From NCBI RefSeq assembly GCF_001885735.1, contig NZ_JXKG01000015.1, positions 1-64,000 of the forward strand: 64,000 nt of DNA. Reading direction: 5' to 3'. The position numbers were made by a program, and so were the translations under genes. Below the pieces are notes generated by a model. That model worked only from the letters and a program-made list of their open reading frames with translations, was not told where the DNA came from and made no database searches. Shown piece after piece: positions 46,086-55,999 of the stretch. This DNA is from Enterococcus canintestini. Lineage in GTDB: Bacteria; Bacillota; Bacilli; Lactobacillales; Enterococcaceae. The number at the start of each line of letters is the position of its first letter. Positions within the stretch are counted from its first letter, which is position 1.

Positions 46086-46712
46086 TTAATCTTTAATTAC
46101 TAGTCCACAACTGGTAGCAATTACCAAAGCTTGTTGTGGGTTAACAACAAGTCCTCTTAAGGCAGTATAATCTAAAAAAATCTGTTGAAATTCATTTTGG
46201 CTAAAATCTAGTTTATTTAACGATGTGTGCCCCCAGTTACTTCTGGTTAAATCATTTTGACTTAATGTTAGGTGTTGCCACTTGATGTTATAAAATTCAC
46301 TTTCTGTTAAACGACATTGTGAAAATTGGACAAATTTTAAATTACTTTGGCTAAAAGATGTAAAGTCGCACAGACAATCGTGAAATTTGCAGTCACGTAA
46401 ATAACTTTCGGCAAAATTCGCCCCAGTTAGTTTACACTGTTCAAATACAACTTGGTGAAAACTAGCTTTGAGCCATTCAATGTTGGAAAAATCACAATTG
46501 TAAAAAATGACGTTGCTCGCCTCGAAATTATCGAGACTGGCTTTATGGAGTGAAATTTTTTCCAGTGTACTTTGCCTGATAATCATATTTTTAGCAGTTA
46601 AATAGCTATAGTCAGCTAAAACAAATTGTTGTCCTTCAAAAAAAGCTTCATCTTCAATAAAAAAATCAGCTGATGTTAATGAAGGAAGTTGCGGAGGTGC
46701 TGGTGGTTTCAT
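46086..46712 (-). CDS. Pentapeptide-repeat protein
   Basis: A 208-residue protein with about 120 residues of A(D/N)LXX-type pentapeptide repeats (for example FEASNVIFYNCDFSNIEWLKASFHQVVFEQCKLTGANFAESYLRDCKF in pieces), which fold as a right-handed quadrilateral beta-helix. Qnr-type members protect gyrase, but the repeats here are irregular and the loops of Qnr are not evident, so no quinolone role is claimed. ATG at 46712 is seven bases after AAAGGAG. Convergent with corA, one base apart. Confidence 0.78.
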   Translation of the reverse strand: MKPPAPPQLPSLTSADFFIEDEAFFEGQQFVLADYSYLTAKNMIIRQSTLEKISLHKASLDNFEASNVIFYNCDFSNIEWLKASFHQVVFEQCKLTGANFAESYLRDCKFHDCLCDFTSFSQSNLKFVQFSQCRLTESEFYNIKWQHLTLSQNDLTRSNWGHTSLNKLDFSQNEFQQIFLDYTALRGLVVNPQQALVIATSCGLVIKD

Positions 46713-47090
46713 TTTTAGACTCCTTTCGTGAAAACTTTTGTTACTTTGCATTTTAGCCAATGCTCACTATAAAAACAAATTATGACAAAAAAATTACCTC
46801 AATCTACTTAAAAGTATTTCTTTTTTTAGAATAATTATTGTGAAAAAAATTTCATCTCATAAAGCTCTAATTTTGAAAACGGATTATTTCAATGGTTTGA
46901 ATGGGAACTCTTGTTATAAATAAAATGTTAGCGATTCACAAGCAGAATAATCGCCTTTCAATTTGTTTTTTTCTAAAATGTAAACGGAAACAGAAAATAG
47001 CATGTTTCACGAATAGTTTCCTTTTTACTTTTTTTGGAGTAGTTTGTGAAAAAAGTAGTAAGGATGATTTAAATATTGGAGGAATTAGAA
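46713..47090. other. Intergenic region upstream of nox
   Basis: About 380 AT-rich bases. It must contain the nox promoter, but no box pair is convincing. TTGTGAAAAAAATTTCATC (46838-46856) resembles half of a Rex operator; the other half does not match. No supported gene. Confidence 0.35.
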
Positions 47091-48425
47091 ATGACAAAAA
47101 CAATTATTGTCGGAACCAACCATGCCGGTATTGCAGCGGCAAATACATTATTAGATAATTACCCAGATCAAGAAGTAGTAATGATCGATCGTAATACCAA
47201 TTTAAGTTATTTAGGTTGTGGGACTGCGTTATGGGTTGGCCGTCAAATTGATGGTTATCAAGATCTTTTTTATACAAACAAAGAGGCTTTTGAAGAAAAA
47301 GGCGCAAAAATCTACATGGAAACTTCAGTAACGGATGTCGATTTTAATAAAAAAATCGTTTACTGTGAGAAAAAAGACGGCTCTACTTTTGAAGAAAGCT
47401 ATGACAAAATTATTTTAGCAACTGGTTCACGCCCCATCTCACCAAAAGTACCAGGACATGATTTAGCTGGTATTCACTTTTTGAAATTATTCCAAGAAGG
47501 GCAAGAAGTTGATCGCGAAATGGCAAAAGACAGCGTGAAAACAGTAGCTGTTGTAGGTGCTGGTTATATCGGTGTTGAAATTGCCGAAGCTGCGAAACGT
47601 CGAGGCAAAAATGTATTGCTTTTTGATGCTGCTGATCGTTCATTACCATCTTATTATGACAAATGGTTTACCGATGACATGGACAAAAACTTAGCCGATC
47701 ATGGTATTGAATTACACTTTGGCGAACTAATTAAAGAATATAAAGGGACTGAAAGAGTCGATACTGTTATTTCTGAAAAAGGTGAATATCCGGTTGATAT
47801 GGTCATTAATGCGATTGGTTTTGGTCCAAATGCGCAACTAGGGAAAGATCATTTGGAACTTTTTGCCAATGGCGCTTATCTAGTTGATCGTCATCAACAA
47901 ACAAGTGATCCTGATGTGTATGCCGTAGGAGATTGTGCTACGATTTATTCGAACGCTTTAGATGCCACAACGTATATCGCACTAGCTTCTAATGCAGTAC
48001 GAACTGGGATTGTCGCAGGTCACAATATTGGTGGCACACCAGTTGAGTCTGCTGGCGTTCAAGGTTCAAATGGGATTTCAATCTTTGGCTTTAACATGGT
48101 TTCAACTGGTTTGTCCGTTGCAGCTGCTGAAAAGAACAACATGGAAGTAAAATATACGGATTATGAAGATTTGCAAAAGCCAGGCTTTATTAAAGAAGAA
48201 AACGGTGACGTGAAAATTCGTATCGTCTATGAAGCATCTTCTCGTCGAATCGTCGGGGCACAAATGTCTTCTACTGAAGATATTTCGATGGGTATTCACA
48301 TGTTCTCACTTGCGATTAGTAAACATGTGACAATTGATGAATTGAAGTTATTGGATATTTTCTTCTTGCCACACTTCAATCAACCTTACAACTACATTAC
48401 TATGGCTGCTTTAGCTGCAGAGTAA
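47091..48425 (+). CDS. nox: Water-forming NADH oxidase
   Basis: A 444-residue flavoprotein that reduces O2 to water with NADH and regenerates NAD+. It has an N-terminal FAD-binding VGTNHAGIAAANTLL, the redox Cys at about 43 (LGCGTALWVGRQI), an NAD-binding VVGAGYIGVEIAEAA, the FAD motif VYAVGDCA and a C-terminal dimerisation domain. The sequence pattern is closest to streptococcal Nox; NADH peroxidase or CoA-disulfide reductase are relatives. ATG at 47091 after GGAGG; a TTG frame upstream overlaps that site. Confidence 0.9.
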   Translation: MTKTIIVGTNHAGIAAANTLLDNYPDQEVVMIDRNTNLSYLGCGTALWVGRQIDGYQDLFYTNKEAFEEKGAKIYMETSVTDVDFNKKIVYCEKKDGSTFEESYDKIILATGSRPISPKVPGHDLAGIHFLKLFQEGQEVDREMAKDSVKTVAVVGAGYIGVEIAEAAKRRGKNVLLFDAADRSLPSYYDKWFTDDMDKNLADHGIELHFGELIKEYKGTERVDTVISEKGEYPVDMVINAIGFGPNAQLGKDHLELFANGAYLVDRHQQTSDPDVYAVGDCATIYSNALDATTYIALASNAVRTGIVAGHNIGGTPVESAGVQGSNGISIFGFNMVSTGLSVAAAEKNNMEVKYTDYEDLQKPGFIKEENGDVKIRIVYEASSRRIVGAQMSSTEDISMGIHMFSLAISKHVTIDELKLLDIFFLPHFNQPYNYITMAALAAE

Positions 48426-48441
48426 AATAGCACAAAATGTT

Positions 48442-48487
48442 TAACGCTAAGTTTCAGTTTTATTACTGAGCTTAGCGTTTTTTTTCT
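48442..48487 (+). terminator. Intrinsic terminator of nox
   Basis: AACGCTAAG--TCAG pairs with CTGA--CTTAGCGTT, then TTTTTT. Confidence 0.88.
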
Positions 48488-48585
48488 TACAGGACTTTTC
48501 TTTTAATTCATTCTATTATTCGGTAAAATAAAATAGAATCTAGTTATAAATAATCTCTATATTAAAAAGCAAAAGGAGGGGTAAA

Positions 48586-49122
48586 ATGGCAAGACCTACG
48601 AATAAAGAAGAGTTGCTACAAGCCTCAGAGCAATCCTATGACAAAATGGTAGCGCTACTAAAAACATTGCCGGAAAGTGCATTAAGGCAAACATTTACTT
48701 TTGATGTTGAAAAAGAAAAGCAAGCTCATTGGCAGCGGGATAAAAATTTACGCGACGTTTTGATTCATCTGTATGAATGGCACAAGCTATTACTGACATG
48801 GGTAGAAGCCAATCAAAAAGGTGAAGCAAAACCATTTTTAAAAGCAGGCTATAATTGGAGAAATTATGGGGAGATGAATTTAGAATTTTGGCAGAAACAT
48901 CAAAGTACAACGTATGAAGAAGCTTTTGAACTCGTACAAACAACGCATCAAAAGGTCATGGACTTAGCCGAACAATTTTCCAATGATGAATTATTTGAAA
49001 AAGGAGTATTTCCTTGGGTAGGAGGAACTACTTTGGGTAGCTATTTTGTTTCAGCAACTGCCAGTCATTATGAGTGGGCGCTAAAAAAAATTCGGAAATT
49101 TAAAAAGAGTTTAGCAAGCTAA
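48586..49122 (+). CDS. ClbS/DfsB family four-helix-bundle protein
   Basis: A 178-residue protein of the ClbS/DfsB (DinB-like) family: MARPTNKEELLQASEQSYDKMVALL, then LRDVLIHLYEWHKLLLTWV with the conserved His/Trp, and a C-terminal ATASHYEWALKKIRKF. ClbS of colibactin producers protects against the genotoxin, but most members, as here, sit outside such clusters and have no assigned role. AAAGGAGG start site. Monocistronic. Confidence 0.82.
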   Translation: MARPTNKEELLQASEQSYDKMVALLKTLPESALRQTFTFDVEKEKQAHWQRDKNLRDVLIHLYEWHKLLLTWVEANQKGEAKPFLKAGYNWRNYGEMNLEFWQKHQSTTYEEAFELVQTTHQKVMDLAEQFSNDELFEKGVFPWVGGTTLGSYFVSATASHYEWALKKIRKFKKSLAS

Positions 49123-49199
49123 GTTAGTATAAATTATTTTTTGTTTCAACGAATTTAAGTAAATAAAAAAAGAATATTCAGAAAATTTAGAATAAACTG

Positions 49200-49228
49200 T
49201 TGACATCGTTTTTATCAAGCTTTATGAT
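49200..49228 (+). promoter_or_regulatory. Promoter of the leu operon
   Basis: TTGACA (49200-49205), 17-base spacer, TATGAT (49223-49228): close to consensus. The leader of about 190 bases that follows contains the attenuator. Confidence 0.75.
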
Positions 49229-49256
49229 GTTTGTAACAAACAAGCAGGTGATGAAA

Positions 49257-49295
49257 ATGACAACTTCTCCATTTATGATGAATTTATTATTATAG
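49257..49295 (+). CDS. Leucine leader peptide
   Basis: A 12-residue peptide MTTSPFMMNLLL ending in three consecutive TTA leucine codons and TAG. It is preceded by AGGTG at a six-base spacing. Stem-loops follow immediately, and leuA lies 134 bases downstream. This is the standard set-up for ribosome-mediated attenuation: stalling at the Leu codons when charged tRNA-Leu is scarce would keep the terminator from forming. Confidence 0.75.
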   Translation: MTTSPFMMNLLL

Positions 49296-49298
49296 CTG

Positions 49299-49372
49299 AG
49301 GACTCTTTGGGTAATTTAAGAGTCCTATTCGCATTGCATTAACGGTTAATCCCTTAATGGAATGCTTTTTTT
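49299..49372 (+). terminator. leu attenuator: pause hairpin plus terminator
   Basis: The first hairpin pairs AGGACTCTT with AAGAGTCCT (49299-49326), just past the Leu codons. A second pairs GCATT-CATTAA-GG with CC-TTAATG-AATGC (49331-49365), followed by TTTTTTT, an intrinsic terminator ahead of leuA. A ribosome stalled on the TTA codons would cover the first arm. The exact antiterminator pairing is not obvious by eye. Confidence 0.7.
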
Positions 49373-49428
49373 ATAATTTTTTTTAGAAGATAAGTTGTCA
49401 AACATTGCATAATTGAGGAGGAAATATC

Positions 49429-50946
49429 ATGAGGGCAATTCAGTTTTTTGATACAACGTTACGAGATGGCGAACAAACCCCAGGTGTCAATTTTAATACC
49501 AAAGAAAAGGTGCAAATTGCCTTGCAGTTAGAAAAATGGGGAATTGATGCGATTGAAGCGGGATTTCCGATTGCATCAGTAGGGGATTTTGAAGCAGTAA
49601 AGGCGATTGCAAAAGCCGTTCAGAAGATGACCGTTACAGGATTAGCTCGTTGCCAGAAAAAAGATATTGATCGTGCTTATGAAGCGCTTCAATTTGCCCG
49701 CTTTCCACAGATTCATGTTTTTTTAGCCACCAGTGATGTTCATATGCAGTACAAATTGAAAATGACAGAAGCAGAAGTGTTGGCTGCCATTAAAGAACAT
49801 GTCAGTTATGCTAAGACCAAATTTGCTAAAGTTCAATTTTCCCCTGAGGATGCTACCCGTACTAGAAAAGAATTCCTTTTAACCGCCGTTCAAACGGCAA
49901 TTGATGCCGGTGCTACGATTATTAATATTCCCGATACGGTGGGCTATTCTAACCCCACAGAATATGGCGCATTATTCAAATTTTTGTTGGCCAATATTCA
50001 CAGCTCAGAAGAAATTGTTTTTTCTTCTCATTGTCATGATGATTTGGGGATGGCAACAGCAAACGCACTGGCTGCTATTGAAAATGGTGCGACCCGCGTT
50101 GAAGGTACGGTGAATGGCATTGGCGAACGTGCTGGCAATACTGCGTTAGAAGAAGTGGCAGTTGCCCTTTATATTCGTAAAGATTTTTATCAATGTGAAA
50201 GTAAAATTCAACTGCAAGAAACAAAGCGAACTAGTGATTTGGTGGCGCGACTTTCTGGGATTTCTGTTCCACAAAATAAAGCGGTGATAGGCGGTAATGC
50301 ATATGCGCATGAATCTGGAATTCATCAAGATGGGGTATTAAAAAATCCTGAAACTTATGAAATTATTACGCCTCAATTAGTTGGAGTGAACACCAATTCA
50401 TTGCCCCTTGGAAAATTATCTGGGCGTCATGCGTTTGTCACCAAAATGCAAGAATTGGGTTATACCTTAGCTGATGAGGAAATAAAGCCACTATTTAAAC
50501 AGTTTAAAAATTTAGCCGATAAGAAAAAACAAGTTACAGATGATGATTTGTTAGCTTTAGTGGCCGATCAAGATCGTCAATCCCAGACTGCCTTTCATTT
50601 GGAACAAGTCCAGTTGCAATATGTTTCTAATGGTCATCAAGGAGCGATTGTTTCAGTTAAAAATAGTGAGGAGCAAATAAAAATTGCCTCTGCAATTGGT
50701 TCTGGTAGCATTCAAGCGATATATAATTCCATTGACCAGATTTTTTCTCAGAAACCAACTTTAGTCAGTTATGAAATTACCGCCTTAACTGCTGGTGAAG
50801 ATGCACAAGCACAAGTGAGAGTTGTTTTAGAGTGCCCCAAAACGAAAAAAAGAATTAATGGTATTGGGATAGATTTTGATGTTTTAGAGGCATCTGCTAA
50901 AGCTTATGTCCAAGCTAGCGGTAGTTTGAAAAACTTTTCAGCATAA
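49429..50946 (+). CDS. leuA: 2-isopropylmalate synthase
   Basis: A 505-residue enzyme condensing acetyl-CoA with 2-oxoisovalerate, the first committed step to leucine. The HMGL-like TIM barrel shows [39 protein letters not shown] and [10 protein letters not shown], with metal ligands Asp and HCH. The C-terminal LeuA allosteric domain (about 385-500) should bind leucine for feedback control. GAGGAGG start site. Confidence 0.95.
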   Translation: MRAIQFFDTTLRDGEQTPGVNFNTKEKVQIALQLEKWGIDAIEAGFPIASVGDFEAVKAIAKAVQKMTVTGLARCQKKDIDRAYEALQFARFPQIHVFLATSDVHMQYKLKMTEAEVLAAIKEHVSYAKTKFAKVQFSPEDATRTRKEFLLTAVQTAIDAGATIINIPDTVGYSNPTEYGALFKFLLANIHSSEEIVFSSHCHDDLGMATANALAAIENGATRVEGTVNGIGERAGNTALEEVAVALYIRKDFYQCESKIQLQETKRTSDLVARLSGISVPQNKAVIGGNAYAHESGIHQDGVLKNPETYEIITPQLVGVNTNSLPLGKLSGRHAFVTKMQELGYTLADEEIKPLFKQFKNLADKKKQVTDDDLLALVADQDRQSQTAFHLEQVQLQYVSNGHQGAIVSVKNSEEQIKIASAIGSGSIQAIYNSIDQIFSQKPTLVSYEITALTAGEDAQAQVRVVLECPKTKKRINGIGIDFDVLEASAKAYVQASGSLKNFSA

Positions 50947-50970
50947 TTTATTAAGGCGAGGAGAATAGAA

Positions 50971-52023
50971 ATGAAAAAAATTACAGTTTTAGCCGGGGAT
51001 GGTATTGGCCCAGAAATCATGGCGAGTGCCATTGCAGTTTTGCAAGCTACTGCACTAAATTATGGGCAAAATTTTCAATTTAATAATCAACTTTTTGGTG
51101 GTGCAGGCATTGAAGCTAGTGGTAAAGCTTTACCTGAAGCAACGCTTCAGGCTTGCTATGATGCCGATGCTATTTTATTAGGGGCCATTGGCGGAGCTAT
51201 AGGCTCTCCTTGGGAAAAAGCTAAACAAACCCCAGAACAAGGACTTTTAGCTTTAAGAAAAGCACTAAACTTATTTGCTAATATTCGTCCAATTTGTGTC
51301 CCAGACGCGTTATTACCTTTGTCACCAGTCAAAGAAGCAATTGTGAAAGGGACAGATTTTATTGTCGTACGGGAATTAACTAGTGGTATTTATTTTGGCG
51401 AACCAAGACAACTACAAGAAACAAAAGCTTATGATACTTGTCGTTATACTGAAACAGAAATTGCCCGCATTGCCCACAAAGCATTTCAGCTAGCACAAAC
51501 ACGACGGAAAAAAGTCACTTCTGTTGATAAAGCCAATGTTTTAGCGACCAGCAAGTTATGGCGTAAAGTGGTGACAGATGTTGCTAAAGATTACCCTGAC
51601 TGTACTTTGGAGCATCAGCTAGTTGATTCTTGTGCTATGCGTATTGTGCAACAGCCCACGGATTTTGATGTAATTGTTACTGAAAATCTATTTGGTGACA
51701 TTCTAAGTGATGAAGCTTCTGTTTTACCTGGAACATTAGGAGTCTTACCAAGTGCAAGTCACAGTGAAAATGGCGTTTCTTTGTATGAACCCATTCATGG
51801 CTCAGCTCCAGACATTGCTGGGAAAAACTGTGCAAATCCGGCTTCGATGATTTTGTCTGCGGCTTTAATGTTACGTCAAAGTTTTCAGGAAGAAAAAATG
51901 GCACAATCAATTGAAGATGCGGTCTTTGCGGTAATGAATGAAGGCGTTGTGACGCCAGATTTAGGTGGTAATGCTAAAACCGATGAATTTACCGCAGCTG
52001 TGATTAAAAAAATGCAAAGTTAA
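50971..52023 (+). CDS. leuB: 3-isopropylmalate dehydrogenase
   Basis: A 350-residue NAD-dependent oxidative decarboxylase. VLAGDGIGPEIM is the N-terminal signature. RELTSGIYFGEP, the VDKANVLATSKLWRK segment and the metal/NAD region NLFGDILSDEASVLPGTLGVLPSAS...EPIHGSAPDIAGK are intact. 24 bases after leuA. Confidence 0.95.
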   Translation: MKKITVLAGDGIGPEIMASAIAVLQATALNYGQNFQFNNQLFGGAGIEASGKALPEATLQACYDADAILLGAIGGAIGSPWEKAKQTPEQGLLALRKALNLFANIRPICVPDALLPLSPVKEAIVKGTDFIVVRELTSGIYFGEPRQLQETKAYDTCRYTETEIARIAHKAFQLAQTRRKKVTSVDKANVLATSKLWRKVVTDVAKDYPDCTLEHQLVDSCAMRIVQQPTDFDVIVTENLFGDILSDEASVLPGTLGVLPSASHSENGVSLYEPIHGSAPDIAGKNCANPASMILSAALMLRQSFQEEKMAQSIEDAVFAVMNEGVVTPDLGGNAKTDEFTAAVIKKMQS

Positions 52024-52076
52024 ATTTTGGCGGTGATAGTTAAATTCTATTATTTGAGCTTATGGGAGGTAATGAG

Positions 52077-53462
52077 ATGAAAAAGACACTTTTTGATAAA
52101 GTTTGGGATCGCCATGTCATTAAAGGCAAGAAAGAAGAGGCACAATTATTATATGTTGACTTGCAATTGATTCATGAAGTGACTTCGCCCCAAGCTTTTG
52201 AAGGCTTACGACAAACCAAACGCAGCGTCCGTTGTCCAAATCGAGTCTTTGCAACAATGGACCATAATGTGCCTACTGTTAATATTCATCAGATTAGTGA
52301 TCTGATTGCCAAAAAACAAATTGATACACTACGCCAAAATTGTCAGGAATTTGGGATTGAACTCTGTGATAATGGTTCTGAAAATCAGGGTATTGTTCAT
52401 ATGGTAGGGCCAGAAATGGGATTAACACAACCAGGTAAAGTAATTGTGTGTGGCGATTCCCATACAGCAACCCACGGTGCTTTTGGTGCCATTGCGTTTG
52501 GTATTGGAACAAGCGAGGTCGAACATGTTTTTGCGACACAGACAATCTGGCAAAAAAAGCCTAAAAAAATGGGAATTAAAGTAACTGGCCAGCTGCAACC
52601 TGGAGTCTATGCAAAAGATATTATTTTAGCTTTAATTGCTAAATATGGAACTGATTTTGGGGTGGGATATGCCGCTGAATTTTTTGGCGACACCATTTCA
52701 AATTTATCAATGGAAGAACGAATGACAATTTGCAATATGGCAATTGAAGGTGGCGCGAAAATCGGAATAATGGCACCAGACCAAAAGACATTTGATTACG
52801 TTGCCCAGCGTCAATATGCACCAAAAGATATGGCAGCAGCAATTGAGGATTGGCAAACACTTTATAGTGATGAAGGAGCAACATTTGATTGCTTGTTAGA
52901 ATTAGATGCCGCAAGTCTCGCGCCTTTTGTAACATGGGGAACAAATCCTGAGATGGGAGTCGCAGTTGACAAAGAATTCCCGCCAATTCAAGATCATAAC
53001 GATGCATTGGCTTATGCCTATATGAATTTACAGCCAGGTCAAAACGTTCAGGATATTCCGATAGAATATGTTTTCATTGGTTCCTGTACGAACGGACGAC
53101 TTTCTGACTTGCAAGAGGCCGCTAAAATTATTGCGGGTAAAAAAATAAAAGCAGGTGTGACTGGAATAGTGGTCCCTGGTTCACGACCTGTAAAACATGC
53201 GGCAGAAAAATTAGGCCTAGATAAAATATTTGAAGCAGCTGGCTTTGAATGGCGTGAGCCGGGTTGTTCGATGTGTTTAGGGATGAATCCTGATAAGGTA
53301 CCGGAATTTGTCCACTGTGCTTCCACTTCAAATCGTAATTTTGTTGGCCGCCAAGGGAAAAATTCCCGAACACATTTGTGTAGTCCTGCGATGGCAGCAG
53401 CGGCTGCGTTAAATGGTACTTTTGTGGATGTGCGCAAACTTGTGAAAGGAGCGGTTGGTTAA
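52077..53462 (+). CDS. leuC: 3-isopropylmalate dehydratase large subunit
   Basis: A 461-residue aconitase-family subunit with the Fe-S cluster cysteines in [10 protein letters not shown] and [39 protein letters not shown] is the substrate region. It pairs with LeuD to isomerise 2- to 3-isopropylmalate. ATG at 52077 lies six bases after GGAGGT; an in-frame ATG at 52062 lies before that site. Confidence 0.94.
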   Translation: MKKTLFDKVWDRHVIKGKKEEAQLLYVDLQLIHEVTSPQAFEGLRQTKRSVRCPNRVFATMDHNVPTVNIHQISDLIAKKQIDTLRQNCQEFGIELCDNGSENQGIVHMVGPEMGLTQPGKVIVCGDSHTATHGAFGAIAFGIGTSEVEHVFATQTIWQKKPKKMGIKVTGQLQPGVYAKDIILALIAKYGTDFGVGYAAEFFGDTISNLSMEERMTICNMAIEGGAKIGIMAPDQKTFDYVAQRQYAPKDMAAAIEDWQTLYSDEGATFDCLLELDAASLAPFVTWGTNPEMGVAVDKEFPPIQDHNDALAYAYMNLQPGQNVQDIPIEYVFIGSCTNGRLSDLQEAAKIIAGKKIKAGVTGIVVPGSRPVKHAAEKLGLDKIFEAAGFEWREPGCSMCLGMNPDKVPEFVHCASTSNRNFVGRQGKNSRTHLCSPAMAAAAALNGTFVDVRKLVKGAVG

Positions 53463-54052
53463 TGGAAGCATTTAAAGTATATACAGGTAAGACTGTTCCT
53501 TTTATGAACAACAATGTAGATACAGATCAAATTATTCCAAAGACTTATTTAAAGCGAGTCGATAAAAAAGGATTTGGTGAATTTCTCTTTGATGACTGGC
53601 GTTACTTAGTAGATCGCACGCCTAATCCAGAATTTGTTTTAAATTATCCTCAATACAAAGCAGCAACCATCTTAATTTCAGGTGATAATTTTGGCTCGGG
53701 TTCTTCGCGGGAGCACGCTGCTTGGGCCTTAATGGATTATGGCTTTAAGGTAGTGATCGCAGGTAGTTTTAGTGACATTTTTTATATGAACGCCACTAAA
53801 AATGGTTTACTTCCGATTGTATTAGATGAATTAGCACGTAAAAAGTTGGCAGCTTTATCACCTGAAGTAGAAATTACGATTGATTTACCCAACCAAGTCG
53901 TTAAAACTGCCACCGCTGAATTTCCATTTACAATAGATGAAAGCTGGAAATACAAATTAGTCAATGGCTTAGATGAAATTGGAATCACTTTACAAGATGA
54001 AGCACTCATCACACAATATGAAAATAAAATGATGCCAAGTTATTGGCGTTAA
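53462..54052 (+). CDS. leuD: 3-isopropylmalate dehydratase small subunit
   Basis: A 196-residue swivel subunit with [33 protein letters not shown] and the substrate motif [17 protein letters not shown]. Its ATG shares a base with the leuC stop (TAATG), giving one-to-one coupling of the two subunits. Last gene of leuABCD; ilv genes are not present in the window. Confidence 0.94.
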   Translation: MEAFKVYTGKTVPFMNNNVDTDQIIPKTYLKRVDKKGFGEFLFDDWRYLVDRTPNPEFVLNYPQYKAATILISGDNFGSGSSREHAAWALMDYGFKVVIAGSFSDIFYMNATKNGLLPIVLDELARKKLAALSPEVEITIDLPNQVVKTATAEFPFTIDESWKYKLVNGLDEIGITLQDEALITQYENKMMPSYWR

Positions 54053-54110
54053 TAAAAATCCTTATCAAAGCATAGCGTAGCACGATTTTGCTGGGATAAG
54101 GATTTTTTTG
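54053..54110 (+). terminator. Intrinsic terminator of leuABCD
   Basis: AAAAATCCTTATC pairs with GATAAGGATTTTT across a loop with internal GC pairing, then T run. Confidence 0.85.
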
Positions 54111-54324
54111 ATGGTTAAATTCCTTTAATGAAAAACGTAATGATTTTTTAGTTATAAGAAAGTAGCGCTTTTTTAGATGGGAATTTTTCGTTGGAGTGTT
54201 TCATTATAAAAACTAATACTTTTTATTAAACAATTTATGAAAAGATAAAGTTTAATCACTTTGTTTCAGTTTTTTTGTTAAAAATGATACGCTTACATTG
54301 GAAAATAAAGCGAAAGGGTGAAAA

Positions 54325-54531
54325 ATGATGGATGAAAAAGAAAAACAACTAGAAAAACTAGCCCAAGAAGCCAAAAAGGATAAATCAATCGAAAAAATAG
54401 ATAAAATGGAAAAAGAATTGCAATTAGATGATGAGAGTAAAGAAGAAAAAGAAAGTAAAGGAATTGAAAAAGTAGTCGAAGATACACCAATTGCTGGAGC
54501 AAATTTTCGCTCCCCTAATCAACCTTACTAA
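54325..54531 (+). CDS. Small charged protein, unknown function
   Basis: A 68-residue, highly charged (Lys/Glu/Asp) protein, predicted as one long helix or coiled coil with a short uncharged tail (AGANFRSPNQPY). No family recognised. AAAGGGTG precedes ATGATG, and a terminator follows directly, so it looks like an independent gene. About 210 AT-rich bases between the leu terminator and this start show nothing else. Confidence 0.6.
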   Translation: MMDEKEKQLEKLAQEAKKDKSIEKIDKMEKELQLDDESKEEKESKGIEKVVEDTPIAGANFRSPNQPY

Positions 54532-54545
54532 AAGAAAAAATTTTA

Positions 54546-54588
54546 ATGACACCCAAATTTGCGATAAATTTTGGGTGTCGTTTTATAC
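54546..54588 (+). terminator. Intrinsic terminator
   Basis: TGACACCCAAATTT pairs with AAATTTTGGGTGTC, then GTTTTAT. Confidence 0.8.
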
Positions 54589-54607
54589 AGCTAAAAATCT
54601 TCTAGGC

Positions 54608-54636
54608 TTGACAAATATTTTTAGCTGTAGTATATT
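54608..54636 (+). promoter_or_regulatory. Promoter of infC-rpmI-rplT
   Basis: TTGACA (54608-54613), 17-base spacer, TATATT (54631-54636): near consensus. Confidence 0.8.
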
Positions 54637-54639
54637 GTA

Positions 54640-54780
54640 CTAGTTGAGAAATGAAAGCAGAAGCACCCGCTTCTCGCCTTAGTGAAGATATTGCTGGGCA
54701 GAATAGTTAGATCGCTTGTTTTACAAGCTGATTTTGCGCGCGGGTTCGATTACGAACTCGTTTTTTTATTGCTTTCTCTC
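54640..54780 (+). promoter_or_regulatory. L20-type autoregulatory leader of infC
   Basis: The leader begins with AGAAGCACCCGCTTCTCGCC, followed by a purine-rich internal region. It ends in a stem GGGTTCG/CGAACTC with TTTTTTT, a terminator placed before infC. In Firmicutes such leaders bind ribosomal protein L20 (encoded by rplT in this operon) to cause premature termination. Assignment is by position and layout. Confidence 0.65.
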
Positions 54781-54806
54781 TTCAAAAAACTTGGAGGTGA
54801 ATGACC

Positions 54807-55322
54807 ATAGCAAAGGATATGATGGTAAACGACGGCATTCGTGCACGTGAGTTGCGTTTGATCGACCAAAACGGTGAACAATTAGGTGTTAAAACTAAAG
54901 CAGAAGCATTAAGCATTGCGGAACATGCAAATCTTGATGTCGTTTTAGTGGCTCCCGGTGCGAAACCACCAGTAGCTCGGATCATGGATTACGGGAAATA
55001 TCGTTTTGAACAACAGAAAAAAGATCGTGAAGCTCGTAAGAAACAAAAAGTGATCAACATCAAAGAAGTTCGTTTAAGTCCGACAATTGATGTCAATGAT
55101 TTCAATACAAAACTACGTAATGCACGTAAGTTCCTAGAAAAAGGAGACAAAGTGAAAGCTTCAATCCGTTTTAGAGGTCGTGCCATTACCCACAAAGAAA
55201 TTGGTCAGAAAGTCCTTGATCGCTTAGCTGAAGAAGTTGCGGATATCGCAGTTGTTGAGCAAAAAGCGAAGATGGACGGACGCAGTATGTTTCTAGTGGT
55301 TGCACCAAAGCCTGAGAAATAA
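54807..55322 (+). CDS. infC: Translation initiation factor IF-3
   Basis: A 171-residue IF-3 that blocks 70S formation and checks start-codon pairing. The N domain carries [24 protein letters not shown], the linker is rich in Lys/Arg, and the C domain follows [34 protein letters not shown] (54793-54797) is three bases before an ATG (54801) but nine bases before ATA (54807). A non-AUG start is the rule for infC (AUU in Bacillus and E. coli), so I take ATA as the start, giving MAKDMMVND. Confidence 0.9.
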   Translation: MAKDMMVNDGIRARELRLIDQNGEQLGVKTKAEALSIAEHANLDVVLVAPGAKPPVARIMDYGKYRFEQQKKDREARKKQKVINIKEVRLSPTIDVNDFNTKLRNARKFLEKGDKVKASIRFRGRAITHKEIGQKVLDRLAEEVADIAVVEQKAKMDGRSMFLVVAPKPEK

Positions 55323-55375
55323 GCGTCAGTCAGTCAAAGTTCATGAAGAATTGATTTTGAGGAGGAAAATTAGTT

Positions 55376-55576
55376 ATGCCAAAACAAAAAACACACCGCG
55401 GTTTAGCAAAACGCGTAAAACGTACTGGTAAAGGCGGATTAAAACGATTCCGTGCGTTTACAAGCCACCGTTTCCACGGCAAAACAAAAAAACAACGCCG
55501 TCAATTGCGTAAAGCAAGCATGGTGTCAGCTGGCGATTACAAACGTATCCGCCAACAATTAGCTCGCATGAAATAA
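55376..55576 (+). CDS. rpmI: 50S ribosomal protein L35
   Basis: A 66-residue, strongly basic protein with the L35 pattern [23 protein letters not shown] and a C-terminal RQQLARMK. Second gene of infC-rpmI-rplT; AGGAGG before ATG. Confidence 0.95.
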   Translation: MPKQKTHRGLAKRVKRTGKGGLKRFRAFTSHRFHGKTKKQRRQLRKASMVSAGDYKRIRQQLARMK

Positions 55577-55638
55577 GCTAGTTGTACCCTTGCTTTACCA
55601 TTTTAAAAATTCAAGATTTATTTTAGGAGGAATTAAAC

Positions 55639-55998
55639 ATGGCACGTGTTAAAGGTGGAACAGTAACTCGTAAACGTCGTAAAAAAGTGCTTAAATTAGC
55701 AAAAGGTTACTACGGTTCCAAACATACTTTATTTAAAACAGCAAAAGAACAAGTAATGAATTCATACAACTACGCATACCGCGATCGTCGTCAGAAAAAA
55801 CGCGACTTCCGTAAATTGTGGATTGCACGTATCAACGCTGCAGCTCGTATGAACAACTTGAGCTACTCAAAATTAATGCATGGCTTGAAATTGGCTGAAA
55901 TCGACATCAACCGTAAGATGTTAGCTGACCTTGCTGTAAACGATGCAACTGCATTTACTGCATTAGCTGACCAAGCTAAAGATGCTTTGAATAAGTAA
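55639..55998 (+). CDS. rplT: 50S ribosomal protein L20
   Basis: A 119-residue rRNA-binding protein with the typical [40 protein letters not shown]-terminus and [29 protein letters not shown]-terminus. It also represses its own operon by binding the infC leader. The gene is intact even though a prophage has inserted just downstream. Confidence 0.95.
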   Translation: MARVKGGTVTRKRRKKVLKLAKGYYGSKHTLFKTAKEQVMNSYNYAYRDRRQKKRDFRKLWIARINAAARMNNLSYSKLMHGLKLAEIDINRKMLADLAVNDATAFTALADQAKDALNK

Positions 55999-55999
55999 T

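Noticed and set aside
46086-46712. Qnr-type quinolone-resistance protein
   Set aside because: Pentapeptide repeats are present, but irregular, and the loops that define Qnr proteins are not evident.
46838-46856. Rex operator upstream of nox
   Set aside because: Only the TTGTGA half matches; the second half is TTTCAT rather than TCACAA, so not listed as an operator.
46901-47158. 85-codon frame upstream of nox
   Set aside because: No ribosome site, runs into nox in another frame, and the composition is that of AT-rich intergenic DNA.
48586-49122. Colibactin self-resistance function for the ClbS-like protein
   Set aside because: No polyketide or peptide synthase genes are nearby; only family resemblance.
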